From: Arsenicicoccus sp. oral taxon 190
GTDB lineage: Bacteria; Actinomycetota; Actinomycetes; Actinomycetales; Dermatophilaceae
Assembly (NCBI RefSeq): GCF_001189535.1
Contig: NZ_CP012070.1
Coordinates: 434,001-498,000, forward strand
Reading direction: 5' to 3'
Length of the DNA: 64,000 bases
Both the position numbers and the translations under genes were made by a program. Below, one piece after another: positions 8,666 through 17,717 of the stretch; the first letter of the stretch is position 1; each line of letters starts with the position of its first letter. The notes below the pieces were generated by a model, which searched no databases, was not told the origin of the DNA, and saw nothing but the letters and a program-made list of their open reading frames with translations.

Positions 8666-8874
8666 GACGACCTCCTGCGGGGCGACGATCCGGGGCCGGC
8701 GAGGGTGCCGGCCCGTCGTCGTCGATGGCTCCATCCCATCGCGGTGAGCGGCTCGGCGCATCGGCCCCGGGAGGGAGATCTGGCGGGGCCCCCTCCCCCT
8801 GCAGGCGGAGCGCACCGCTCCCGACCTCCGTCGCTGCTGCGGGCGCAGCAAACCCCGGGCAAGACCGCCGCCGG

Positions 8875-9513
8875 TCAGGCGCAGTTGGGGCAGGTGCCGG
8901 ACAGCGGCAGCTGCAGGAAGCAGGTCGGGCAGAAGGCCGCCTCCCGCTCCACCGGCTTGGCGGATCGTGCCGCCGGGCGCGCAGCCGGCCCCGCAGCCGG
9001 GCGGGCGGCCCGCGGCTCCCTGGGCTCGCGAGCGGCGCGAGCTGCCTTGGGAGCGCGCGAGGTCCGCGTCCCGAGCGACTCCAGCGTGGTCACCGGGTGC
9101 AGCAACGGCTGCGCGTCCTCCGGCACCGCGGGGGCGTAACGGCGGTTGCACGCCAGCCGGGCCTCCGCGGCGGCCTGCTCGCGATGGGCCGGACCGTGGG
9201 GCGGCTCCCCGAGGGCGCTGCGGACGGTGTCGTAACCGGGGCCCACGCTGCCGTTGGCCTCGACCACGAGCGAGACGAGGTCCGGCTCCTCGGCCTCGCG
9301 GGTGCGGCGCCCCACGATGGTCAGCACCTTGACCAGCCAGCTGCGGGCCGGGACGTCGGTGGTGATGCCGGATCGCTCCTGCACCCGCGCGGCCAGGTCG
9401 GCGTAGGTGATCGCGGTCTGGTGCACCGCCGCCGTCTCCATCAGGACGGCCAGGGCGTGGTCGGCCCAGATCTCGTGTCGCTGCTGCAGGCTCATCAGTC
9501 GGGGGTCGCCCAT
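8875..9513 (-). CDS. Unknown protein with C-terminal zinc ribbon
   Basis: The 212-aa protein has an N-terminal domain of about 90 residues (ITYADLAARVQ, DLVSLVVEANGSVGPGYDTV), a long Ala/Arg/Pro-rich linker, and a C-terminal four-cysteine ribbon (CPTC-x9-CPNC). The N-terminal part loosely recalls winged-helix or alkyltransferase-like DNA-binding folds, but this is an impression only. The ribbon suggests metal and perhaps nucleic-acid binding. Two in-frame starts (9513, 9495) are possible. Function is unknown. Confidence 0.65.
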   Translation of the reverse strand: MGDPRLMSLQQRHEIWADHALAVLMETAAVHQTAITYADLAARVQERSGITTDVPARSWLVKVLTIVGRRTREAEEPDLVSLVVEANGSVGPGYDTVRSALGEPPHGPAHREQAAAEARLACNRRYAPAVPEDAQPLLHPVTTLESLGTRTSRAPKAARAAREPREPRAARPAAGPAARPAARSAKPVEREAAFCPTCFLQLPLSGTCPNCA

Positions 9514-9591
9514 GGACCCATCATCCCAGGTCCCGCGACCACGGCCAACGCCGCACGTACGGCGCCGTGACGAAGGACGCGCGCCCCGTGG

Positions 9592-10210
9592 TCACGCCCC
9601 GCCTGGGCCGGCGAGCGCGAGCTGCCCCGCGACGACCACCAGCCACAGCAGCAGCGACCCCAGGAAGACCCGCTCCACGAGGCCGAAGACGGTCCGCAGC
9701 GGACGCACGACCAGCGTGACCACGACCCCCCGAGGCCAGCCAGCGTGGTCCAGCGCAGCGCCTCGAGGATCCCGCCGACGCCGCCCCACCCGGGCATCGC
9801 CGCGAGCCCCGCCGTGCCGTCGGAGGTGATCTCATACCCCACCGTGAACGACGCGACCGCGACGAGAGGTGAAGCATCCCGGTGCGGGTGCGCCGCTGCC
9901 CCTCCAGGTCGGTGGGGAAGGCCACGACCACCACCGCGAGCAGGGCGTAGGCCGCGAGCAGGGCGACGATCTCGGTGTGCCGGGACCAGCTCTGGAAGGT
10001 CGTCGCGAGCGCTGCGGCCAGCAGGGCCGACCCGACGGCGTTGGCGACCGAGGCCGCGGTCGCGAGGGGGCGATTGCGCCCGACGGCGTAGTCGCTGACG
10101 GCGTGGTGGACCGGGTGGTATCCCGACCCCACCGTGTGCAGGCGCACGAGCAGCGCCAGGCGGGCGAGCAGGACGAGGCAGGCGGCGCCGGCCAGGATCG
10201 GGGTGAGCAT
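9592..10210 (-). pseudogene. DUF998-type membrane protein, two frameshifts
   Basis: The reading begins MLTPILAGAACLV with an N-terminal helix and the motif HPVHHAVSDYAVG typical of DUF998 membrane proteins. After RTGMLHL the homology moves to another frame (VAVASFTVGYEITSDGTAG), and after LRWTTLAGLGG it moves again (VVVTLVVRPLRTVFGLVER). The second shift lies in a run of six G and would be repaired by one extra G. The first also needs a single-base change. The start abuts a truncated MFS gene. Real decay is likely, but sequencing error in G runs is possible. Confidence 0.7.
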
Positions 10211-11453
10211 GTGGTGTGGCCTGGTGCTCGGCCCGATCGGGGACCGCATCGGCCGGCAGCGCACCCTCGCGCTGACCATGATCATGATGTCGCTCGCCAC
10301 CGCCGCCATCGGCCTGCTGCCCACGAGCGCGCAGGTCGGCAGCTGGGCGTTCGTCGGGTTGCTGGTGTGCCGGATGGTGCAGGGCTTCTCCACCGGTGGC
10401 GAGTATGCCGGAGCCACCACCTTCGTCTCGGAGTACGCCCCGGACGCGCGCCGCGGCTTCCTCGCGAGCATCCTCGACGTGGGCTCCTACCTCGGCTTCG
10501 CGGTCGGCGCCGGCGTCGTGGCCCTGTGCCAGGTCACCCTGGGCGAGCAGACCATGCTCGGCTGGGGCTGGCGGGTGCCCTTCCTGCTGGCGCTGCCGCT
10601 CGGCGCCGTGGCCATGTACTTCCGGCTCAAGATCGAGGAGCCGCCGACCTTCGTGCAGGCCCAGGAGGTCGACACCGAGGCGCTGGACGTCGACGAGTCG
10701 CAGACCCGCCTCGGCGTGCGCGGCATCCTGCGCCACCACTGGCGCGCGATCCTCATCGCGATCGCCCTGGTCGGCGCCACCAACACGGCCGGCTACTCGC
10801 TGACCTCCTACATGCCGTCCTACCTCGAGACCACCCACGGCTACACCGCCGTGCAGTCCTCGCTGGCGACGATCCCGGCGCTCGTGGCGCTGTCCGCGGC
10901 CGTGCCCTTCGTCGGGCGGCTGTCGGACCGGATCGGCCGCAAGCCGGTCTACGCCATCGCCGTGATCTCCGCGATCGTGCTGACCGTCCCGGCCTACCTC
11001 ATGATGGCCAACCGCTCGCTGGTCGCTATCGCCATGGCGATGCTGGCGTTCTCGGTGCTGTTCTACATCGCCATCTCCGCCTCGGCGCTCCCCGCGTTGT
11101 TCCCGACCGCGTCGCGCTACGGCGCCATGGCGATCGCCTACAACGTGTCGGTCTCCCTCTTCGGCGGCACCGCCCCCATGATCGGCGAGCTCCTCATCCG
11201 CCTCACGGGCGTCACCATCGCGCCGGCGTTCTACACCATCCTCTTCGCCGTGCTGGGCGGCATCGCCCTGCTCACCATGAAGGAGACGGCACGCCGACCG
11301 CTGCCCGGCTCGATGCCGACCGTGGCCTCGCCGCAGGAGGCGCGCGAGCTCGTCGCGACCCAGGACGACAACCCCGACCTGGACACCAGCGAGCTGCCCT
11401 TCGAGCAGCACGACGCCACGCGCCAGGAGCACGACGGGACGGCTCGCGCCTGA
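10209..11453 (+). pseudogene. MFS (MHS-type) transporter lacking the first two helices
   Basis: From GLVLGPIGDRIGRQ onward the protein follows the metabolite:H+ symporter branch of MFS (ProP/ShiA-like): GGEYAGATTFVSEYAP, RRGFLASILDVGSYLG, then ten or so helices and LSDRIGRKPVY. Family members carry about 60-70 residues with two membrane helices before GDRIGR; here only a few residues precede it. The missing part is replaced by the start of the divergent DUF998 gene, the two ATGs sharing one CATG. This looks like a deletion junction, so a working transporter is unlikely. Confidence 0.75.
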
Positions 11454-11469
11454 CGTCTCGACCCTGCGC

Positions 11470-11537
11470 GGGCTCGGCCCCGCGGCGGGCTCGGCCCCGC
11501 GGCGGGCTCGGTCCCGCGGCGGGCTCGGTCCGCCGGT
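11470..11537. repeat. 17-bp tandem repeat after the MFS gene
   Basis: About four copies of GGGCTCGGCCCCGCGGC follow each other with one or two changes in the last copies, between the convergent MFS and DUF3817 genes. They are non-coding and strongly GC-rich, and may act as a structured 3' end. Confidence 0.75.
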
Positions 11538-11544
11538 CCAGCGC

Positions 11545-12030
11545 TCAGCGCTGCGGGACCGGCGGGCCGAGCCACAGCAGCACGGCCGTGACTACGGCGA
11601 CGACGACCACCGCCACGAGGACGGCCGCCAGCGGGCGAGCCAGGCCGGCGGCGACGACGCGCTCCGGGAGCGTGCGCGGCGCATCACCGCCCGAGGCATC
11701 GCCGCGCGGGGCGCCGCCCGGGGCCAGGCGCCAGCGGTCGGTGAGCAGGCGGCGGCGCTCGGCATACGACTCGAACGGCACGGTGGCGTAGGGCACCACG
11801 GCGGAGACCAACCCGAGGACCGTCGTGCCGGCCGGCCAGCGCCGGTCGACCGCGACCACGACCGTGACCAGGGCGTAGGCGAGGAAGACCACGCCGTGGA
11901 CCAGGCCGCCGACGCGCACCCCCAGCTCGGTGGTGCGCGTGGCGTACTTGAGGACCATGCCGATGATCAGCAGCGTCCAGGTGACCACCTCGGCCCGGGC
12001 GAGGCGGCGGTAGAGCAGGCGGGGGCTCAC
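11545..12030 (-). CDS. DUF3817-type integral membrane protein
   Basis: The 161-aa protein carries the DUF3817 pattern: an N-terminal segment RAEVVTWTLLIIGMVLKYAT, then VHGVVFLAYALVTVVVAVDRRW, then a third helix with PYATVPFE. The extra C-terminal helix follows a Gly/Asp-rich linker. Function is unknown. The GTG at 12030 is preferred because AAGGAG lies just upstream; longer readings run into the palindromic repeats at 12117-12204. Confidence 0.75.
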   Translation of the reverse strand: MSPRLLYRRLARAEVVTWTLLIIGMVLKYATRTTELGVRVGGLVHGVVFLAYALVTVVVAVDRRWPAGTTVLGLVSAVVPYATVPFESYAERRRLLTDRWRLAPGGAPRGDASGGDAPRTLPERVVAAGLARPLAAVLVAVVVVAVVTAVLLWLGPPVPQR

Positions 12031-12116
12031 GAGACTCCTTGACGTGGGTGCGGACTGCGCCGCAGACGGTGTCATGCGCTCCTGGACGTCAGCCGACCGC
12101 CGTCGTCGGTCTGCCA

Positions 12117-12204
12117 GCGACCACAACCCACCCCAGGGAGTGGTTGTGGTCGCCTGAAGCCCCCGGAACGACCACAACCCACCCCAGGGAGTGGTCGTGG
12201 TCGC
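12117..12204. repeat. Two tandem copies of a palindromic intergenic element
   Basis: Two copies (12117-12153 and 12169-12204, period 52 bp) share CGACCACAACCCACCCCAGG and then GAGTGGTTGTGGTCGC or GAGTGGTCGTGGTCGC. Within each copy the outer arms are complementary, so each can form a hairpin. They lie between two genes on the minus strand, upstream of the DUF3817 gene. Confidence 0.85.
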
Positions 12205-12220
12205 CACGCCACCCCGCCCC

Positions 12221-13150
12221 TCAGCGCCCGTCCCGCCCCGCAGGCTGCAGCCCGTCGAGCCCGAGCGCCACGGCCCCGAGCACCCCCGCGTCGTCGCCCA
12301 GCCCCGGCGTCACCACGAACTCGCCTGCCCGCTCGGTGATCTCGGGCCGCCGGATGTAGCCCCCCAGCCGCTCCACCAGCGCCTCACGGGTGGCGTCCAG
12401 CATCCCGGGCAGGTGCGGCACGCCGCCGCCCACGACGATCCGTTGCGGAGCCAGCACCAGGACCAGGGCGGCGAGCACCTGCCCGACGTAGAACCCCGCG
12501 AGCCGCCCCGCCTCGGCCTGACGGTCCGGGTCCAGCAGCTCCAGGCGCGTGCCGTAGCGGTCCGCGAAGGCCGGGCCGCTCGCCATACCCTCCGCGCAGC
12601 GGCCGTGGAAGGGGCAACGGCCCTCGTAGTCGTCGTCCGGGTGAGGCTCGACGAGGATGTGCCCCATCTCGGGGTGGAGGAGGCCGTGGACGGGCCGCCC
12701 CTCGAGCACCGCGCCGCCGCCGATCCCGGTCCCGACGGTGAGGTAGACGACGGACCCGACGCCCTGCCCGGCGCCCCATCGCTGCTCGGCCAGCGCCGCG
12801 CCGTTGACGTCGGTGTCCCATCCCACGGGCAGGTCGTACCTCTCCTGCAGGAAGCCGAGCACGTCCGTGTCCTGCCAGCCCGGCTTGGGCGTGGACGTGA
12901 TCGAGCCGTATGCCGCGTCCTCGGCGTCCAGGCACACCGGCCCGAACGACGCGACCCCGAGCGCCTCGATGCCCTCCCCCGCCGCGATCTGCTCGTCGAG
13001 CCACGCCGCGACCGCCTCGAGCGTCTCCTGCGGGGTGGTCGTGGGGATCACGGTGCGGGCGCGCAGGTCCTGCGGCTCCCCGGCGAGGGCGCACACGACC
13101 TTGGTGCCCCCCATCTCGATCCCCGCCACGGTGCGTCGTTGCGTCGTCAT
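12221..13150 (-). CDS. ROK-family sugar kinase (fructokinase/glucokinase type)
   Basis: This 309-aa ATP-dependent hexose kinase has the N-terminal phosphate motif GIEMGGTKVVCALAGEP, the sugar-binding and catalytic region TDVNGAALAE, the GTGIGGGAV loop, and the ROK zinc site with HPEMGHI and CPFHGRCAEGMASGPA. The GMASGPA form and the early EMGGTK resemble ROK fructokinases, but the sugar is not certain. The start MTTQRRT is chosen as the last Met before the conserved core. It is divergent from the beta-PGM/GH65 pair and probably serves the same sugar route. Confidence 0.85.
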   Translation of the reverse strand: MTTQRRTVAGIEMGGTKVVCALAGEPQDLRARTVIPTTTPQETLEAVAAWLDEQIAAGEGIEALGVASFGPVCLDAEDAAYGSITSTPKPGWQDTDVLGFLQERYDLPVGWDTDVNGAALAEQRWGAGQGVGSVVYLTVGTGIGGGAVLEGRPVHGLLHPEMGHILVEPHPDDDYEGRCPFHGRCAEGMASGPAFADRYGTRLELLDPDRQAEAGRLAGFYVGQVLAALVLVLAPQRIVVGGGVPHLPGMLDATREALVERLGGYIRRPEITERAGEFVVTPGLGDDAGVLGAVALGLDGLQPAGRDGR

Positions 13151-13265
13151 GGCACCCATGGTGCCCTGCACGAGTTCGTCACGCTGCGCGAGGGCGGCCA
13201 CACGAGTGGCCGCCATTCCGTGGTGGAACGTTCAACACGGCCCGGTTCGTCGCTAGGCTCGTGTC

Positions 13266-13979
13266 GTGGACTGGACTCGATACGACGCTGCACTCTTCGA
13301 CCTCGACGGCGTGCTCACGCCGACGGCGGTCGTGCACATGCGCGCCTGGAGCGAGATGTTCAACGCCTTCCTCGTGGGCCGGGGCATCACCAAGCCCTAC
13401 ACCGACGAGGACTACTTCGCCTACGTCGACGGCAAGCCCCGCTACGACGGGGTCGCGACCTTCCTCGCCTCCCGCGGCATCATCCTGCCCCAGGGCGAGC
13501 CCACCGACCCCCCGGGCACCGAGACCGTCTGCAGCCTCGGCAACAGCAAGAACGACGCCTTCCGGACCGTGCTCGAGCGCGACGGCGTGGAGCCGTATGC
13601 CGGCTCGGTGCAGCTGCTCGACCACCTTGCGGCCCGGGGCACCCGGGTGGCGGTGGTGTCCTCCTCGCAGAACGCCAGGCCGGTGCTCGCGGCCGCCGGG
13701 CTGCTCGAGCGCTTCCCCGTGGTGGTGGACGGCCTCGTCGCCCGGGCGGAAGGCCTGCCCGGCAAGCCGGCCCCCGACACCTTCCTCGCCGCCGCCGAGC
13801 AGCTCGGGGTGCCCCGGGGGCGGGCGGTCGTGCTGGAGGACGCCGAGTCCGGGGTCGCGGCGGGTCGCGCCGGGGACTTCGGGCTCGTGGTGGGGGTGGA
13901 CCGCGGCGCCGGCGTGGACCGGCTGACCGAGGCCGGCGCCGACCTAGTGGTCGCCGACCTGGCGGAGCTGACGCGATGA
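13266..13979 (+). CDS. Beta-phosphoglucomutase family HAD enzyme
   Basis: The 237-aa HAD phosphotransferase has FDLDGVLTPTAVVHMRAW (two catalytic Asp), VVSSSQNA, GKPAPDTFL and VLEDAESGVAAGRAG. YVDGKPRYDGV and GNSKND are typical of the mutase branch paired with GH65 enzymes. It would interconvert beta-glucose-1-phosphate and glucose-6-phosphate. The GTG start lies 6 nt after TAGGCT (leaderless). The stop overlaps the GH65 ATG (ATGA), a layout also seen in Rv3400-Rv3401. Confidence 0.9.
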   Translation: MDWTRYDAALFDLDGVLTPTAVVHMRAWSEMFNAFLVGRGITKPYTDEDYFAYVDGKPRYDGVATFLASRGIILPQGEPTDPPGTETVCSLGNSKNDAFRTVLERDGVEPYAGSVQLLDHLAARGTRVAVVSSSQNARPVLAAAGLLERFPVVVDGLVARAEGLPGKPAPDTFLAAAEQLGVPRGRAVVLEDAESGVAAGRAGDFGLVVGVDRGAGVDRLTEAGADLVVADLAELTR

Positions 13980-16507
13980 CCCCGCTGCACACGCCCTCCG
14001 ACCCGCTGGACCGCACCCGCTTCCCGGTCGACCCGTGGCGGCTCGTGGAGACCGACTACTCCAGCGACGACCTCGGCACGACCGAGACGCTCTTCGCCGT
14101 CGGCAACGGCTACCTCGGCATGCGGGGCAACCCGCCCGAGGGTCGCGAGGCGCACACCCACGGCACCTTCATCAACGGGTTCCACGAGACCTGGGACATC
14201 CGGCACGCCGAGCAGGCCTTCGGCTTCGCCAAGGTCGGCCAGACCATCGTCAACGTCCCCGACTCCAAGCTGATGAAGCTCTACATCGACGACGAGCCGC
14301 TGCTGCTGCCGGTCGCCGACCTCGTCAGCTATGAGCGGGCCCTGGACTTCCGCACCGGCATGCTGACCCGCTCGGTCGAGGTGCGCACCGCCTCCGGCAA
14401 GCGGGTCCAGGTGGACTCCACGCGGATGGTGAGCTTCACCGAGCGGCACCTGGTGCTGATGACGCTGCAGGTCACCATGCTCGAGGGCGACGCGCCGATC
14501 GTGGTGTCCAGCCAGATCATCAACCGGCAGGACGGCAAGGACGAGTACCACGTCCAGTCCGCCGCCATGGGTGAGGGCCGCGACCCGCGCAAGGCCGGGA
14601 CCTTCTCCGACCGGGTGCTCCAGCCGCAGTCCCACTGGCACAGTGACCGCCGGATGATCCTCGGCTACCGCACCGCCCGGTCCCGGATGACCCTCGCGGT
14701 GGGGGCGGACCACGTCATCGACACCGACGCCGACTTCGAGGAGCTCATCGACAGCGACGAGGACCGCGGTCGCAAGATCTACCGCGTCAACGCCAAGGAG
14801 GGGCAGACGGTCACCATCACCAAGGCCGTCAGCTACCACACCTCCCGCGGCGTGCCGGTCCGCGAGCTCGTCGACCGCTGCCGGCGCACCCTGGACCGGG
14901 TCCGCGAGCACGGCGCCGACTTCTACGTCGAGCAGCAGCGGGAGTGGATGGACCGTTACTGGGCCAACACCGACGTCGAGATCGAGGGGCACCCGGCGCT
15001 GCAGCAGGCGGTGCGCTGGAGCCTCTTCCAGCTCGCCCAGGCGTCGGCGCGCGCGGACCAGCTGGGGATCGCCGCCAAGGGCGTCACCGGCTCCGGCTAC
15101 GAGGGGCACTACTTCTGGGACACCGAGATCTACGTGCTCCCGTTCCTCGTCTACACCTCCCCCGAGGTGGCCCGCAACGCGCTGCGCGCCCGCATCCAGA
15201 TGCTGCCCAAGGCCCGCGAGCGCGCGCGTGACCTCTCCCAGCGGGGCGCGCTCTTCCCGTGGCGCACCATCAACGGCGAGGAGGCCTCGGCCTACTACGC
15301 CGCCGGCACCGCGCAGTACCACATCGACGCGGACGTGGCCTACGCCTTCAGCAAGTTCCACGACGTGACGGGGGACGTGGGCTTCATGGCCCGCGACGGC
15401 GTCGACGTGCTCGTCGAGACGGCGCGGATGTGGGCGGATCTCGGCTTCTGGCGGCAGAACGGCGAGCGGTCCTTCCACATCCACGGCGTGACCGGGCCCG
15501 ACGAGTACACCACCGTCGTCAACAACAACCTCTTCACCAACGTCATGGCCCGCGACAACCTCGCTCGCGCGGCGCAGGCGGTCCGCCAGCTGGAGCAGGA
15601 CGAACCGGCCGGTCATGCCCGGCTCGTGCGGCGGCTGTCGCTGCAGCCGGGCGAGGTCGAGGAGTGGGAGGACTGCGCGGCGGGGATGACCATCCCCTAC
15701 GACGAGACGTTGGGCATCCATCCGCAGGACGACCACTTCCTGGACCGGGAGGTGTGGGACCTGTCGCGCACCGACCCGGCCAAGCGCCCGCTGCTGCTGC
15801 ACTACCACCCGCTGGTCATCTACCGCTTCCAGGTGCTCAAGCAGGCCGACGTGGTGCTCGCGACCTTCCTGCAGGGCGACCGCTTCACCCTGGAGGAGAA
15901 GCGCCGCGACTTCGACTACTACGACCCCATCACGACGGGCGACTCGACGCTGTCCGCCGTGGTGCAGGCGATCATGGCGGCCGAGGTCGGCTACGCCGAC
16001 ATGGCCCTGAAGTACTTCTACAACGGCCTCTTCGTCGACCTCGCCGACCTGCACCGCAACACCTCCGACGGGGTGCACATCGCCTCCGCGGGCGGCGTGT
16101 GGCACGCGCTGGTCTACGGCTTCGCGGGGATGCGCGACTACCAGGGCAACCTGACCTTCGACCCCCGGCTGCCCGCCGACTGGCCGCAGCTGACCTTCCC
16201 GATCCGGGTCCGCGGGGTGCGGGTCCGCGTCACCGTGCGGCAGTCCTCGATCTCCTTCGAGATCGAGGAGGGCGAGCGGGTGGACCTCGAGGTGCGCGGC
16301 GAGCCGTATGCCGTCACCGCCGGCTCCCCCCTCACCGTCCCGCTGCACGGCCAGGGCGAGCGCCTCAAGAGCCTGGAGGGGACCCACCCGGTCATCGGTG
16401 ACGTGCGCGCCGACGGCACCGTCATCACCGCCGGTGTCCCCGACCCGGACCAGTGGCAGCCCCAGCCGATGCTCGTCGACGACGAGGGCCCGCGCGTCGC
16501 CGGCTAG
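13976..16507 (+). CDS. Glycoside hydrolase family 65 (maltose/trehalose/kojibiose phosphorylase type)
   Basis: The 843-aa protein shows the GH65 layout: an N-terminal beta-sandwich (GNGYLGMRGNPPEG), an (alpha/alpha)6 barrel with GHYFWDTEIYVLPFLVYT, HGVTGPDEYTTVVNNNL (the Glu is the expected acid catalyst) and HIASAGGVWHALVYGFAGMRD, then a small C-terminal beta domain. Members split alpha-glucosides by phosphorolysis to beta-glucose-1-phosphate, although some actinobacterial members may act as hydrolases. Coupling to the mutase supports the phosphorolytic role. The exact disaccharide cannot be read from the sequence. Confidence 0.9.
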   Translation: MTPLHTPSDPLDRTRFPVDPWRLVETDYSSDDLGTTETLFAVGNGYLGMRGNPPEGREAHTHGTFINGFHETWDIRHAEQAFGFAKVGQTIVNVPDSKLMKLYIDDEPLLLPVADLVSYERALDFRTGMLTRSVEVRTASGKRVQVDSTRMVSFTERHLVLMTLQVTMLEGDAPIVVSSQIINRQDGKDEYHVQSAAMGEGRDPRKAGTFSDRVLQPQSHWHSDRRMILGYRTARSRMTLAVGADHVIDTDADFEELIDSDEDRGRKIYRVNAKEGQTVTITKAVSYHTSRGVPVRELVDRCRRTLDRVREHGADFYVEQQREWMDRYWANTDVEIEGHPALQQAVRWSLFQLAQASARADQLGIAAKGVTGSGYEGHYFWDTEIYVLPFLVYTSPEVARNALRARIQMLPKARERARDLSQRGALFPWRTINGEEASAYYAAGTAQYHIDADVAYAFSKFHDVTGDVGFMARDGVDVLVETARMWADLGFWRQNGERSFHIHGVTGPDEYTTVVNNNLFTNVMARDNLARAAQAVRQLEQDEPAGHARLVRRLSLQPGEVEEWEDCAAGMTIPYDETLGIHPQDDHFLDREVWDLSRTDPAKRPLLLHYHPLVIYRFQVLKQADVVLATFLQGDRFTLEEKRRDFDYYDPITTGDSTLSAVVQAIMAAEVGYADMALKYFYNGLFVDLADLHRNTSDGVHIASAGGVWHALVYGFAGMRDYQGNLTFDPRLPADWPQLTFPIRVRGVRVRVTVRQSSISFEIEEGERVDLEVRGEPYAVTAGSPLTVPLHGQGERLKSLEGTHPVIGDVRADGTVITAGVPDPDQWQPQPMLVDDEGPRVAG

Positions 16508-16537
16508 TCGGCGGCGCCCTGTCGGTCGTCCTGGGTC

Positions 16538-17023
16538 CTAGCGGGACAGGTCGGCGAGGAGGGCCTCGCGCTGCTCCGCCGGCATCGCGTCGGCGGGCAC
16601 CGGCGTGCGGGTGCTGTCCCTGCGCTCCAGCACCAGCACGTCCCCGCTGACCCGTGCCCGGCGAAACCGGTCGAGGGGGTGCTCGGTCCCGGAGAGCGGG
16701 AACCTCACGAGCCGGGCGGTGGCGTCATACCGGACCGCGAAGCGTTCCTGGCGCCCCAGCGCCCGGGTGACCGTGCGGCGACGGCCCACGTCGGCAGCCA
16801 GCAGCACGGCGGCGAGGACCACGGGCGCGAGCGCGAGCCACCACCCGACCCGGCCGCCGGACAGGGCCACGGCGATCGCTGCGGCCGCGGCGAGCACCAG
16901 CAGGACCACCTCGAGCACGCGGGCCTTGCGGCGGGTCGGGCCGTCGACGGCCTCGGCGAGGCGGCCCACGAGGTCGGGCGTCGCCGTCACGACCGGGCCG
17001 CCGTCGTGGTCGAGGATCTCCAT
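16538..17023 (-). CDS. Two-helix membrane protein, unknown
   Basis: The 161-aa protein has a cytosolic N-terminus, two adjacent helices (VVLLVLAAAAAIAVAL and WWLALAPVVLAAVLLAA) and a C-terminal domain of about 80 residues with FAVRYDATARLVRFPL and VLVLERRDS, reminiscent of PH-like domains in YcxB-type proteins. The ATG lies 7 nt after TAGAGT, so the transcript is probably leaderless. It converges with the GH65 gene. No function is assigned. Confidence 0.65.
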   Translation of the reverse strand: MEILDHDGGPVVTATPDLVGRLAEAVDGPTRRKARVLEVVLLVLAAAAAIAVALSGGRVGWWLALAPVVLAAVLLAADVGRRRTVTRALGRQERFAVRYDATARLVRFPLSGTEHPLDRFRRARVSGDVLVLERRDSTRTPVPADAMPAEQREALLADLSR

Positions 17024-17087
17024 GGCGACGACTCTAGCGAGGCGCCGCGGGACGTCGCCCGGCCCCGGGCGTGCCTAGGGTGGCGCC

Positions 17088-17717
17088 ATGCGCATGGACT
17101 ATCCCGTGACCGGCGACGGCGCCCTGACCACCCGGTCGCTCTACGGCCTGCTGACCTCCGTCGTCGTGCCCCGCCCCATCGCCTGGGTGACCTCCCGCTC
17201 GGCGGCGGGCGTCGACAACCTGGCGCCGCACTCGTTCTTCACGGTCGCGTGCGTCGACCCGCCGATGGTGCAGTTCACCTCGGTGGGCGTGAAGGACACC
17301 CTGCGCAACGTGCGCGAGACCGGGGAGTTCGTGGTGCACCTGCTCGGCGAGCGGCACCTCGAGGTCGGCAACGCCTCCGGCACCGACTACCCGCCGGAGG
17401 TCAGCGAGCTGGACGCCCTGGGTCTGGAGCGGGAGCCGAGCGCCAGCGTCGCGGTGCCCCGGCTGGCCGCCTCGCCGGTCGCGATCGAGTGCCGGCTGCA
17501 CGCCGCCCTCACCCTCGGCGACTCGACGCTGGTGATCGGCGCGGTGCAGCACGTCGCGGTGGACGAGGCGGTGCTCGACCTCGAGCGGCCGGAGCGCCCG
17601 CACGCCCGGGTCAGCGACCTGGCCCCGCTCGCCCGGCTCGGCCGCGACGAGTGGGGCACGGTCGGCAGGGTGCTCGAGATCAAGCGAATCCCTTACTCCC
17701 GCATCAGCGGTCACTGA
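17088..17717 (+). CDS. Flavin reductase-like domain protein (split barrel, FMN-binding)
   Basis: The 209-aa protein follows the DIM6/NTAB flavin reductase family: VVVPRPIAWVTSR, NLAPHSFFTVACVDPPMVQF, KDTLRNVRETGEFVVHLL and LGDSTLVIGAVQHVAV. Such proteins bind FMN and reduce it with NAD(P)H, or use it as a cofactor. TAGGGT stands 6 nt before the ATG. The 3' end overlaps the convergent gene by 14 bp. The partner monooxygenase, if any, is not adjacent. Confidence 0.85.
   Translation: MRMDYPVTGDGALTTRSLYGLLTSVVVPRPIAWVTSRSAAGVDNLAPHSFFTVACVDPPMVQFTSVGVKDTLRNVRETGEFVVHLLGERHLEVGNASGTDYPPEVSELDALGLEREPSASVAVPRLAASPVAIECRLHAALTLGDSTLVIGAVQHVAVDEAVLDLERPERPHARVSDLAPLARLGRDEWGTVGRVLEIKRIPYSRISGH

Noticed and set aside
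12084..12207. N-terminal extension of the DUF3817 protein with an ATTTTPWGGLWS repeat
   Set aside because: It is the translation of the palindromic intergenic repeats; a GTG with a good ribosome site exists further in.
13442..16387. A 981-codon open frame opposite the GH65 gene
   Set aside because: Same reason: third-position GC of the real gene keeps the opposite strand open. The GH65 frame has full family motifs.
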